Below, in pieces: positions 18,581 to 25,482 of a stretch of 64,000 nucleotides of DNA (positions within the stretch are counted from its first letter, which is position 1; each line of letters begins with the position of its first letter). The position numbers and the translations under genes are program-made. Source of the DNA: Bacillota bacterium. Its GTDB lineage: Bacteria; Bacillota; Clostridia; Acetivibrionales; Acetivibrionaceae. The notes under the pieces are model-generated. The model saw only the letters and a program-made list of their open reading frames with translations. It was not told where the DNA came from and made no database searches. Location: NCBI GenBank assembly GCA_023421115.1, contig JAEZUI010000049.1:16813-80812 (forward strand). Direction: 5' to 3'.

Positions 18581-18682
18581 TAAGGTGTTTCAAAAAAAAT
18601 CGTTAGTCAATGTATATAGTTCCACTCCAATAAAATCATTTTTTTGAAACACCCATTGACTAGTTTTTTTTTGGGATCACCT
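18581..18682 (+). repeat. Diverged copy of the ~105-bp element between gerA and gerB
   Basis: It begins TAAGGTGTTTCAAAAAAAAT and ends TTGGGATCACCT, immediately before the gerA stop codon as read on this strand. GGTGTTTCAAAAAAA pairs with TTTTTTTGAAACACC. The arms differ from the main family (GTGTTTC for CCATTTC) yet still match each other, which shows compensatory change. Confidence 0.88.
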
Positions 18683-20524
18683 TTACTTCTTCTTTTCATC
18701 TTGCTCCCATTGTCTGCTAATAGGTGGTTGTTTTTTATTATTCTTTACATTGAGAAAATCCGGTCTTTTTTCCTGCCTCCAAATAGGAGCTCTTAAAATC
18801 TGATCCGCCATCTCTCCTTTTGTGATAGGTCCCATTGGTGCCATAAATGGGACACCAAAGGATTTAGCTGAGGTTAACCATATTCCCTGCAAAAAGAGTC
18901 CGGTTGTTATTCCAAGAAAACCAGCAGTGGCACCTAAAAAAATGTAAACAAACTTTAGAATTCTGTAAGCATACCCCAAACTAAAGTTGGGAATTGCGAA
19001 AGAACCTATACCCGTAACTGCAACTATAATTATCAAAATAGGACTTACAATATTTGCAGCAACAGCCGCCTGCCCAAGAATCAAACCACCTATTATACCG
19101 AGGCTGGGACCTAGTGGTCCAGGTATTCTTATACCTGCTTCTCTTATAAACTCAAAGGCTATCTCCATTATTAGTATTTCTATTAAAGATGGAAAAGGTA
19201 CTCTCTCCCGCGATGCTTCAATTGCAAATAAAAGATCTGTCGGAATCATTTCCTGATGAAAATTTGTTATTGCAACATAAAAACCGGGAAGTAGCAGTGA
19301 CATAGCTATAGCACTTATTCTTATTATTCTTAACATATTTGCATAGGGAAATCTGATATAGGAGTCCTCCGGTGATTGAAAAAGGTCAATATGGGTAGTT
19401 GGCATTACCAGTACAAAAGGACTTCCTTGTACAACAACCGCAACCTTACCTTCTGTCAGCATTGAGGCAACTCTGTCAGGCCTTTCAGTAGCCAATATTT
19501 GTGGAACAGCCAGATAGGGATTATCTTCAAGAAGCTGTTCCAATTCTCCAGAGTCAATTAGGTAGTCTATCTTAATTCCCTCTAATCTTCTTCTTACCTC
19601 GTTTACTAAAGACTCGTTTGCAATATCCTTAATATACATAAGTGAACAAGGAGTTTTACTTCGTCGGCCTACACTTATATTTTCAGCAATCAAATCCTCA
19701 TCCTTGAGTATTTTTCTTATAAGCCCCGTATTCGTCCTTAGAAGTTCAATAAATCCTTCCTGTGGTCCACGTATGACCATTTCGGTATTTGGACTGCTTA
19801 CACCACGACTTTTCCAACCTTTTGTGTCTGCAGTAAAAGCTTTATCAATACCGTCAACAAAAATACCGCAACCCCCGAAGTTAACTTCATCCACAACTTT
19901 GCTCAACTCATTTACAACCTGTATCTGATTGTGAGGAAGCAAATGATCTCTAATAATATTTCCAACCTCATTTTCATTATCCTTTATTTCAATATTTGAC
20001 AACAGCATAAGAGGTTGTAAAATAGCTAAATCTATTATATCTGTATTTACCATTCCGTCAATAAAAACGATAAACGTAGGAATAGTTTTACCCTTTACAG
20101 TTATATTAAATTCCCTTATAACAATGTCTCCGTTATCCGGAATTGTATACTTTTTCTTGATATAAGCAATGTTATCAGATAACTTTTTGCTCACTTTTGT
20201 CATCCCACTAATATCCTTCGAGCCTTTATCCTTTGACCCATTATCTTCCTCATCAGCACATTCACATTTTTCTTCACCTTTTGCACCAACTTGCATAATA
20301 GGTGCGAAGTGAGTCTTAACATCTCTCTTCTTAGGACTAGAACTCTCCTTTTTGTTATTGCTTTGAGCAGGTCTCTCATCCCTCTCTTCCGATTCTTTTT
20401 TATTAATTTCAGAATTAACTTCCTTTGATTCATTTTCTTTCAGCACGAACTTTTCTATTTTTTCAGGCTCCTTAAAGATAAACAAATCCTTTAGTACCTT
20501 TTTGAAATCCGTCAAAAAATCCAC
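18683..20524 (-). CDS. gerA: Spore germination receptor GerA subunit
   Basis: A 613-aa member of the GerA family. It has a long hydrophilic N-terminus rich in Lys, Glu and Ser (about residues 20-105), longer than usual, and the cytoplasmic domain with FIVFIDGMVNTDIID. VRRRLEGIKIDYLIDSGELEQ (in part) and QVVNEL follow. About five membrane segments lie from residue 395 on, and a basic tail closes the protein. It is the first gene of the gerA-gerB-gerC operon. The stop codon abuts a repeat element, and another copy lies upstream of its start, so the gene is framed by copies on both sides. Confidence 0.93.
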   Translation of the reverse strand: MDFLTDFKKVLKDLFIFKEPEKIEKFVLKENESKEVNSEINKKESEERDERPAQSNNKKESSSPKKRDVKTHFAPIMQVGAKGEEKCECADEEDNGSKDKGSKDISGMTKVSKKLSDNIAYIKKKYTIPDNGDIVIREFNITVKGKTIPTFIVFIDGMVNTDIIDLAILQPLMLLSNIEIKDNENEVGNIIRDHLLPHNQIQVVNELSKVVDEVNFGGCGIFVDGIDKAFTADTKGWKSRGVSSPNTEMVIRGPQEGFIELLRTNTGLIRKILKDEDLIAENISVGRRSKTPCSLMYIKDIANESLVNEVRRRLEGIKIDYLIDSGELEQLLEDNPYLAVPQILATERPDRVASMLTEGKVAVVVQGSPFVLVMPTTHIDLFQSPEDSYIRFPYANMLRIIRISAIAMSLLLPGFYVAITNFHQEMIPTDLLFAIEASRERVPFPSLIEILIMEIAFEFIREAGIRIPGPLGPSLGIIGGLILGQAAVAANIVSPILIIIVAVTGIGSFAIPNFSLGYAYRILKFVYIFLGATAGFLGITTGLFLQGIWLTSAKSFGVPFMAPMGPITKGEMADQILRAPIWRQEKRPDFLNVKNNKKQPPISRQWEQDEKKK

Positions 20525-20552
20525 TCCTTAAGTAACTTTTTATGTAAGTCAT

Positions 20553-20655
20553 ATGATTCCAGAAAAAACAACTGGTCAACTGCCATTTCAAAAAATCTGA
20601 TTTTACGGGCTTTGTGACCCAAATGTTGTATAGGTTACTTTTTGAAATGGCCTTA
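20553..20655 (-). repeat. Full copy of the ~105-bp element upstream of gerA
   Basis: In minus orientation it starts TAAGGCCATTTCAAAAAGTA and ends GTTGACCAGTTG then a variant GGAATCATA. The central GGGTCACAAAGCCCG is well conserved with other copies. It lies in the gap between the hflC terminator and gerA. Confidence 0.88.
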
Positions 20656-20729
20656 TGCTTATTGATTTATGGTAAATTAAAATTGTCTATTCATATTATG
20701 GATTTATTGGCAGATAAATATTCATAAAA

Positions 20730-20777
20730 ATAGAACTACCAATAAAGTCAGAATTACTACTTTATTGATAGTTCTAT
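20730..20777 (-). terminator. Terminator after hflC
   Basis: A 19-bp stem (ATAGAACTACCAATAAAGT against ACTTTATTGATAGTTCTAT, one mismatch) with a 10-base loop, 28 bp past the hflC stop. Confidence 0.75.
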
Positions 20778-20804
20778 TAAAATCAAAATTCTAAATATAG
20801 ATAG

Positions 20805-21668
20805 TTATTTATCGTTTACAAGATATTTTGTAAGCGGTGAATCGAGAGGAAGTACTAGAGTTTTATCACCCTTAAGGGATGTTTTCATTGCTTCTAGTGA
20901 TCTTATAAATTCATAAAACTCCATTTTTTCTCCGGAGTAAGCATCAGCAAGAATTCTTATATGTTCTGCCTCTCCTTCACCTAAAAGTTCCTGTTCTTTT
21001 GCCTTTGCCTCCGATATCATTATGGTTACTTGTTTATCAACCTCGTTTTTAACTTTCTGCGCCTCATAAGCCCCTTCTGCTATATATTGTTCAGCAATTT
21101 TCTCTCTTTCAGAAATCATTCTCTTAAAAACATATTCTTCATTCTCAACCGGCAAATCAAGCCTTTTTATCTTAACATCTTTAATATCAATACCATAAGG
21201 TTTAATCTGATTTGCCACTTCGTTAGTAACAACCTCATTAAGCTGCCCTCTTCCGGAAAGCTCTTCATTTATTATACTGGCTTGCTCTAAAGTTCCCATT
21301 GTGTTTTTTACTGCATTATAAACCGCGGCATCTATCCTTTTTTCAGCCTCCGACACCAAGCTGACCGATTGATAAAATTTTAATGGATCGCTGATTTCCC
21401 ACAATACGTAATTGTCCACAACCATAGCCTTCTTATCTTCTGTAAGAACATCCGATGCCTGCAAGTCATATAAAATCTTTTTCTTTGGAAGGACAAACTT
21501 GCTGTCTGTAAAAGGCACCTTAAAATACAAACCGGCTGACGCCTTGATATCGATAATCTTTCCAAATCTTTTTACGCATACATATTCATCTTCTCTAACT
21601 ATATAGGCACTCATTAGTATTGCTATCAGAGCGAAAAACACTACTATTGGAATAATAACTTTTTTCAT
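20805..21668 (-). CDS. hflC: HflC, SPFH-domain membrane protease regulator
   Basis: A 287-aa protein with one N-terminal membrane anchor (about residues 3-21) and an SPFH/band 7 domain. The domain shows EDEYVCVKRFGKIIDI, DVKIKRLDLP and SEREKIAEQYIAEG followed by a helical region. HflC pairs with HflK to form a large membrane assembly that controls FtsH. The ATG at 21668 follows a GGGGGGAAATTG site and lies one base after the hflK stop, so translation is coupled. The longer upstream frame overlaps hflK and is not needed. Confidence 0.92.
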   Translation of the reverse strand: MKKVIIPIVVFFALIAILMSAYIVREDEYVCVKRFGKIIDIKASAGLYFKVPFTDSKFVLPKKKILYDLQASDVLTEDKKAMVVDNYVLWEISDPLKFYQSVSLVSEAEKRIDAAVYNAVKNTMGTLEQASIINEELSGRGQLNEVVTNEVANQIKPYGIDIKDVKIKRLDLPVENEEYVFKRMISEREKIAEQYIAEGAYEAQKVKNEVDKQVTIMISEAKAKEQELLGEGEAEHIRILADAYSGEKMEFYEFIRSLEAMKTSLKGDKTLVLPLDSPLTKYLVNDK

Positions 21669-21669
21669 A

Positions 21670-22635
21670 TCAATTTCCCCCCTTACTATCAAAGGATTTA
21701 AGCGGTAAAATTTTCTGGATCTGTCCCGAACCATCCTCTATATAAACCGTAATACCTGGTAGTATTTCTTCCATTGCTTCAAGATACAACCTCTTTTTTG
21801 TTATATCCTTATAATTTTTGTATTCTTCGTACATCTTCTGGAATTTAAAAACCTGACCTTTTGCCTCATTAATCTTTGTTTCTCTCTTAGACTCAGCATT
21901 TCTGACTATTTTATCCGCCTCTGCTTGTGCCTTAGGGAGTTCCGAATTTTTGTACTTATTTGCTTCGTTTATTGTCGTTTCTTTACTTTGCTTTGCATTC
22001 TCAACATTCTCAAATGACTGCTTTACTGCATCTGTAGGCGCTTCAGAGTCTTGAACCTTTATATTAATGACCTGAACTCCTATATCGTATATATCTAGAC
22101 TTTCCATAATCTTTTCCTTGATTTCACTTTGTATGGCTACTTTACCACTTGTTAAAACCTCATCTATCGATGCTGAACCGACAACCGATCTTGCAGCACT
22201 AAGACTTGTGTTTCTCAAAATCCCCTCAGGATTAATAGAAGAAAACACATATTTTATAGGATCTGCTATTTTCCATTCGATAAAAAAGTCTATGTTGATT
22301 ATGTTAAAGTCCCCTGTAATCATCTTGGATTCTTCAACTACCGGGGTATACTTACCATCACCTTGACTTCTATAACCCAATTCAAGTTTTTGAGTTCTTT
22401 GAACAGGTACTTTTATTACCGATTGAATAGGATCAGGCAATTTAAAATGCATTCCTGCGCCCTCAACACTGGTTGCTTTACCAAAGGTAAGAACAACAGC
22501 CTGCTGCTGATCGTTTACTGTATAAGCAGAATTAAAGGCAATAACTAATATCACCAAAAGCAAGCCAACACCTATAATAGCTTTAGTCGGTATTTTTTGC
22601 ATATTCTTTTTTGGCTTAATATCTACAACTTCCAT
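21670..22635 (-). CDS. hflK: HflK, SPFH-domain membrane protease regulator
   Basis: A 321-aa partner of HflC. It has a membrane anchor at about residues 20-40, then AYTVNDQQQAVVLTFGKATS of the SPFH start, GDFNIINIDFFIEWKIADP and a long charged helix with KEATINEA-like repeats. The length is shorter than the E. coli protein because the Gly-rich N-terminus is absent, as usual in clostridia. First gene of the hflK-hflC pair. A 155-bp leader and a terminator separate it from the 3D-domain gene upstream. Confidence 0.92.
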   Translation of the reverse strand: MEVVDIKPKKNMQKIPTKAIIGVGLLLVILVIAFNSAYTVNDQQQAVVLTFGKATSVEGAGMHFKLPDPIQSVIKVPVQRTQKLELGYRSQGDGKYTPVVEESKMITGDFNIINIDFFIEWKIADPIKYVFSSINPEGILRNTSLSAARSVVGSASIDEVLTSGKVAIQSEIKEKIMESLDIYDIGVQVINIKVQDSEAPTDAVKQSFENVENAKQSKETTINEANKYKNSELPKAQAEADKIVRNAESKRETKINEAKGQVFKFQKMYEEYKNYKDITKKRLYLEAMEEILPGITVYIEDGSGQIQKILPLKSFDSKGGN

Positions 22636-22789
22636 GACAATACCCCCTTTTTTTTATTGTTCAAAAATATTTAGATTGTGCTATTTTCAAAATACATTTT
22701 TACAAACCACATTTGTCAATTTTTTAACATCTTATTAATCTTTATAACATATTGAAGCAAAGATGTAAAGTTTCAAGATGCTCTAAGCA

Positions 22790-22840
22790 AAAAAAGGAAA
22801 AAAGTGTTTGTTCTTAATGTAAACACTTTTTCCTTTTTAT
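22790..22840 (-). terminator. Terminator after the 3D-domain gene
   Basis: AAAAAGGAAAAAAGTGTTT and AAACACTTTTTCCTTTTT make an almost perfect 18-bp stem with an 11-base loop. It is rich in A-T and could work in both directions. It lies past the repeat copy at 22847-23007. Confidence 0.7.
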
Positions 22841-22846
22841 TATTTG

Positions 22847-23007
22847 TAGGGGAATTTTAAAAAACTAGCTAGTCAATTACCATTTCAGAATAGTTGATTT
22901 ACATTTTTTGCATAGCAAAATAATGTTCTTCTGTTTGGAAGCTTTAAGCTTCCATGAGGGGCTTTCTGACATAAGTTTTGTATATATTATTTTTTGAAAT
23001 AGCCTTA
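22847..23007 (-). repeat. Enlarged copy of the ~105-bp element with an inner palindrome
   Basis: In minus orientation it starts TAAGGCTATTTCAAAAAATA and ends with ATTGACTAGCTAG and AAAATTCCCCT. The centre holds about 50 extra bases that include TGGAAGCTTTAAGCTTCCA, a 19-base palindrome. It fills most of the 399-bp gap between the 3D gene and hflK, together with the terminator. Confidence 0.8.
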
Positions 23008-23034
23008 CTAATTAGTTACAATTTTCGAACCCGC

Positions 23035-23868
23035 TTAAAGGGATATATCTTCAACTTTTCCGTTTCCCATCTTTACCAGATAAACATCCCAATAGCCTGT
23101 ACCTAATTTATATGCAAAGTTTCTATCAAAAACTGCAAAGTCAAATCTATTTTTTCCTTTAATTGCACTGCCTGTATCCATAGCTACTGCATATCCCAAT
23201 CCTTTTATATAAAATACCGTTCCAAACGGCCAGTAATTTTTGTCTATTGCAATAGATACTCCCGGTATTATTGGTTGCCCAGAATTTGTAATACCCAAAT
23301 CATTACCGCACTCTGAACTGCATGGTGTGTATGCTGTTCCTAGAAATTTTCCCAGATACTTACCTCGCTCTACCGAACCTCTTGAACTTACCCCTTCAAA
23401 TTCTGTAAAGCTTTGCGGTTTTATTCCTACAGAGGCTGCCTTCTTCAATGAGTTTTGGAGCTCGATGTTGTCTTGTGACAATTCCCTGTTTTGTTCTTCT
23501 AGCTGTTTATTCTTCTCCATCAGCTCGTAATTTCTGCTCTTGATCTCTTCAAGCATAGTGCTAATTTGCTCATTTTGTGCCGCTATATGTTTGAACTGAT
23601 CTTCCAACATACTGTACTCATGTGTTATAGTACTATTTTTAGATATTAAGTTGTCATTTTCTTCTGCGATTGTTTGTATTCTGAGGAATGTGTCTTCGTA
23701 CTTTACCCTAGTGTCTTTGTACCATTTATATATAATGTAATTATTGAGTCCTAGAGATACAAGCACGACAAATATGATATATGCTGCCAATATAAGTGTC
23801 TTTTTATACTTTTTTTGAGTTTTTAACCTCGGAGGCTCACTTAGTGGTGCTGCCTCATCGCTTAACAT
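23035..23868 (-). CDS. 3D-domain cell-wall protein with coiled coil
   Basis: A 277-aa protein with a basic N-terminus, one membrane anchor (about residues 25-43) and a long coiled coil (about 50-140). The C-terminal 3D (Asp-Asp-Asp) domain opens with GKFLGTAYTPCSSECGND and continues PGVSIAIDKNYWPFGTVFYI, then VAMDTGSAIKGKNRFDFAVF with the conserved Asp residues. 3D domains resemble the lytic transglycosylase MltA core and occur in resuscitation and sporulation factors (YabE, YuiC). It is likely an outward-facing peptidoglycan hydrolase. Two Cys near residue 190 may form a disulphide. Confidence 0.87.
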   Translation of the reverse strand: MLSDEAAPLSEPPRLKTQKKYKKTLILAAYIIFVVLVSLGLNNYIIYKWYKDTRVKYEDTFLRIQTIAEENDNLISKNSTITHEYSMLEDQFKHIAAQNEQISTMLEEIKSRNYELMEKNKQLEEQNRELSQDNIELQNSLKKAASVGIKPQSFTEFEGVSSRGSVERGKYLGKFLGTAYTPCSSECGNDLGITNSGQPIIPGVSIAIDKNYWPFGTVFYIKGLGYAVAMDTGSAIKGKNRFDFAVFDRNFAYKLGTGYWDVYLVKMGNGKVEDISL

Positions 23869-24010
23869 AATAATTTCCTCCCTTAAATCTTAAGTAGCAT
23901 TAAACCACTTAAATTTGTTTCTTATTTTCAAAATGTGTAATAATATTGTTCATTTTTAATTATCAACAAATAATTCATGTTTTATACATTTATTTTTTTA
24001 TTTTTTATAT

Positions 24011-24038
24011 TTACAATTAAAAATGATTGTGCTATAAT
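24011..24038 (+). promoter_or_regulatory. Promoter of the tRNA-Pro gene
   Basis: TTACAA and a perfect TATAAT (24033-24038) are 16 bp apart, 13 bp upstream of the mature tRNA. Confidence 0.65.
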
Positions 24039-24051
24039 AAGAATTCGTTAT

Positions 24052-24129
24052 CGGGGTGTAGCTCAGTTTGGCTAGAGTGCTTGCTTGGGGTGCAAGAGGT
24101 CGCGTGTTCAAGTCACGTCACTCCGACCA
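24052..24129 (+). tRNA. tRNA-Pro (GGG anticodon)
   Basis: The acceptor CGGGGTG pairs with CACTCCG (one G-T pair), followed by discriminator A and an encoded CCA. The anticodon arm CTTGC-TTGGGGT-GCAAG shows GGG. The T arm is GCGTG-TTCAAGT-CACGT. Confidence 0.95.
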
Positions 24130-24147
24130 ACATTTGATAGGATAAAG

Positions 24148-24178
24148 TCCTTGAAACTATAGTGTTTCAGGGATTTTT
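24148..24178 (+). terminator. Terminator after tRNA-Pro
   Basis: TCCTTGAAAC and GTTTCAGGGA form a 10-bp stem with one mismatch, followed by TTTTT. Confidence 0.85.
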
Positions 24179-24197
24179 CATTTGAGTTGATATTAAG

Positions 24198-24296
24198 TTA
24201 TTCGGAATATTTTCCCATTAATTCCCAAGGCAGTCCTGCAAAATAAGCAATTAAACCAGCCAATCCACCTATAATACTTTTTTCCATTTTTCTCAT
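24198..24296 (-). CDS. Hydrophobic micro-ORF, 32 aa
   Basis: MRKMEKSIIGGLAGLIAYFA followed by GLPWELMGKYSE, preceded by GGGAGATG. A Gly-rich hydrophobic helix between a basic start and a polar end would suit a small membrane peptide. There is no Cys, which speaks against an AgrD-type signal precursor. Family not recognised; the good ribosome site is the main support. Confidence 0.4.
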   Translation of the reverse strand: MRKMEKSIIGGLAGLIAYFAGLPWELMGKYSE

Positions 24297-24323
24297 CTCC
24301 CTTCAAACATTTTTACAAAATAA

Positions 24324-24349
24324 AAAACACAGGTTTGTACCTGTGTTTT
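24324..24349 (-). terminator. Terminator after the GNAT gene
   Basis: AAAACACAGGT, loop of four, ACCTGTGTTTT, with a T-run on the minus strand. Confidence 0.85.
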
Positions 24350-24402
24350 GTTGATTTATCTTTATTAATTATGTCCTTATATCTTTCAACTCTTCACTAC
24401 TA

Positions 24403-24957
24403 TCATGAAAAAATATCTAATCTCATACTTAATGTTTTTGTTCTCTTTTTATGTTTTTCATTTTCAACAAAACCATTTTTGTAATAAAAATCTGTTACGG
24501 TAGCATTATGCTCAATGTCTGCATCTATAGTTAAAAATCTACAAGCAACTCCTAATTCATTTATATCATATGCCATACCTCGTGCAAGTTCTATCATAAA
24601 TGAGCCAATCCCCTTATATTTATTCTTGTAATTTTTATCTACAGCTAATTTAGCAATCTTCAATGATGGAAAAGCTCCATAAGGAATACATTCCATTTGA
24701 TGTAAATTCTTTTCGTTATCAGATAAAGGAATTGAATCTGTCACCAAAACCATATATGAAATTATATCAGCATTTTGTTCATTTATTAATAAATGCACTT
24801 TAGAGATGTTCATTTCTTGAGATTCTAAAGCATTACACTGTAAATACATTTTATACTCTTCAATTTCACATTCAAAATCGTTAATTCTAAATCCTTGACT
24901 TAAAGGAATTAAATGAACAGTATCTATAATTTCATAGAAGTCTTGCTTTTTTGTCAT
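24403..24957 (-). CDS. GNAT family N-acetyltransferase
   Basis: A 184-aa protein with a GNAT fold. AKLAVDKNYKNKYKGIGSFM around residues 97-116 contains the acetyl-CoA loop (here K-Y-K-G-I-G-S in place of Q-R-x-G-I-G-x). It is followed by CRFLTIDADIEHNATVTDFY (20 residues shown) and YKNGFVENEKHKKRTKTLSM, as in toxin-like and small-molecule GNATs. It starts 7 bp after the stop of a 49-aa gene, so the two are cotranscribed. This organisation, and the C-terminal FY-x-x-x-GF pattern, recall TacT/AtaT type tRNA-acetylating toxins, but the acceptor is unknown. Confidence 0.8.
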   Translation of the reverse strand: MTKKQDFYEIIDTVHLIPLSQGFRINDFECEIEEYKMYLQCNALESQEMNISKVHLLINEQNADIISYMVLVTDSIPLSDNEKNLHQMECIPYGAFPSLKIAKLAVDKNYKNKYKGIGSFMIELARGMAYDINELGVACRFLTIDADIEHNATVTDFYYKNGFVENEKHKKRTKTLSMRLDIFS

Positions 24958-24963
24958 AAGTAT

Positions 24964-25113
24964 CTATCCTCTTACTTTTTTCAGAAGTCTACTCGCATTA
25001 ATATTTCTTGTTATAGCTTTTTCTGAAGGCTTGCTCATAGCTTCAGATATTACACTTTTTGCATATTTTCCACTTACTGCTGGGGTTGCTTTTATCGGTT
25101 TTATTTTCGCCAT
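24964..25113 (-). CDS. 49-aa basic protein, candidate antitoxin for the adjacent GNAT
   Basis: The ORF starts MAKIKPIKATPAVSGKYAKS and ends NASRLLKKVRG, with a textbook GAGGAGGCGACATT site. The T-P-x-x-x-G-x-x-A pattern near the N-terminus resembles short antitoxin-like proteins that precede GNAT genes. It is far smaller than the RHH (DUF1778) antitoxins of TacAT. It is directly upstream of the GNAT gene with a 6-bp spacer. The antitoxin role is inference from position, size and charge. Confidence 0.65.
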   Translation of the reverse strand: MAKIKPIKATPAVSGKYAKSVISEAMSKPSEKAITRNINASRLLKKVRG

Positions 25114-25482
25114 AATGTCGCCTCCTCTTTGTTTATAATAAACCTTCTTTATAGTATATTCATATACATGTAATATGTTGTATGAGGTGTTTTTTCTTAA
25201 TTCAATTATAACATAGTAAATTATTTTTTACAAAATACTTTTATTATTATACCATATATATCGACAATAATAGTAAAATTATGTAGTATTTTTTGTGAAT
25301 AGGAAGAAAATTCAAACGTGAGATAAAACTACAATTTTATGCGGTCTTTAAACATTTATCTTACGACAACTATCCTAACACAGGGGGTACGTCTTAAGAA
25401 TATAAAATCCTCATAATATTTTCGTAACATTAAAAAGCTGTAGTTGGGTATTAGTATAGATTATGACTAAACGAAGTGAATA
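25114..25482. other. Intergenic region between the GNAT pair and the propeller gene
   Basis: This 369-bp AT-rich stretch must hold the promoter of the GNAT pair and the 3-prime end of the propeller transcript. I see no convincing hairpin or ORF. A short GC-richer patch, CACAGGGGGTACGTC at about 25380, stands out from its background and may be a relic of an insertion sequence end. Confidence 0.4.

Noticed and set aside
24198..24296. AgrD-type signal peptide
   Set aside because: No Cys or Ser-centred autoinducer core and no agrB-like gene nearby.
25370..25400. GC-richer patch CACAGGGGGTACGTC as an insertion sequence end
   Set aside because: No partner end, no transposase and no duplicated target were seen; kept only as a remark.
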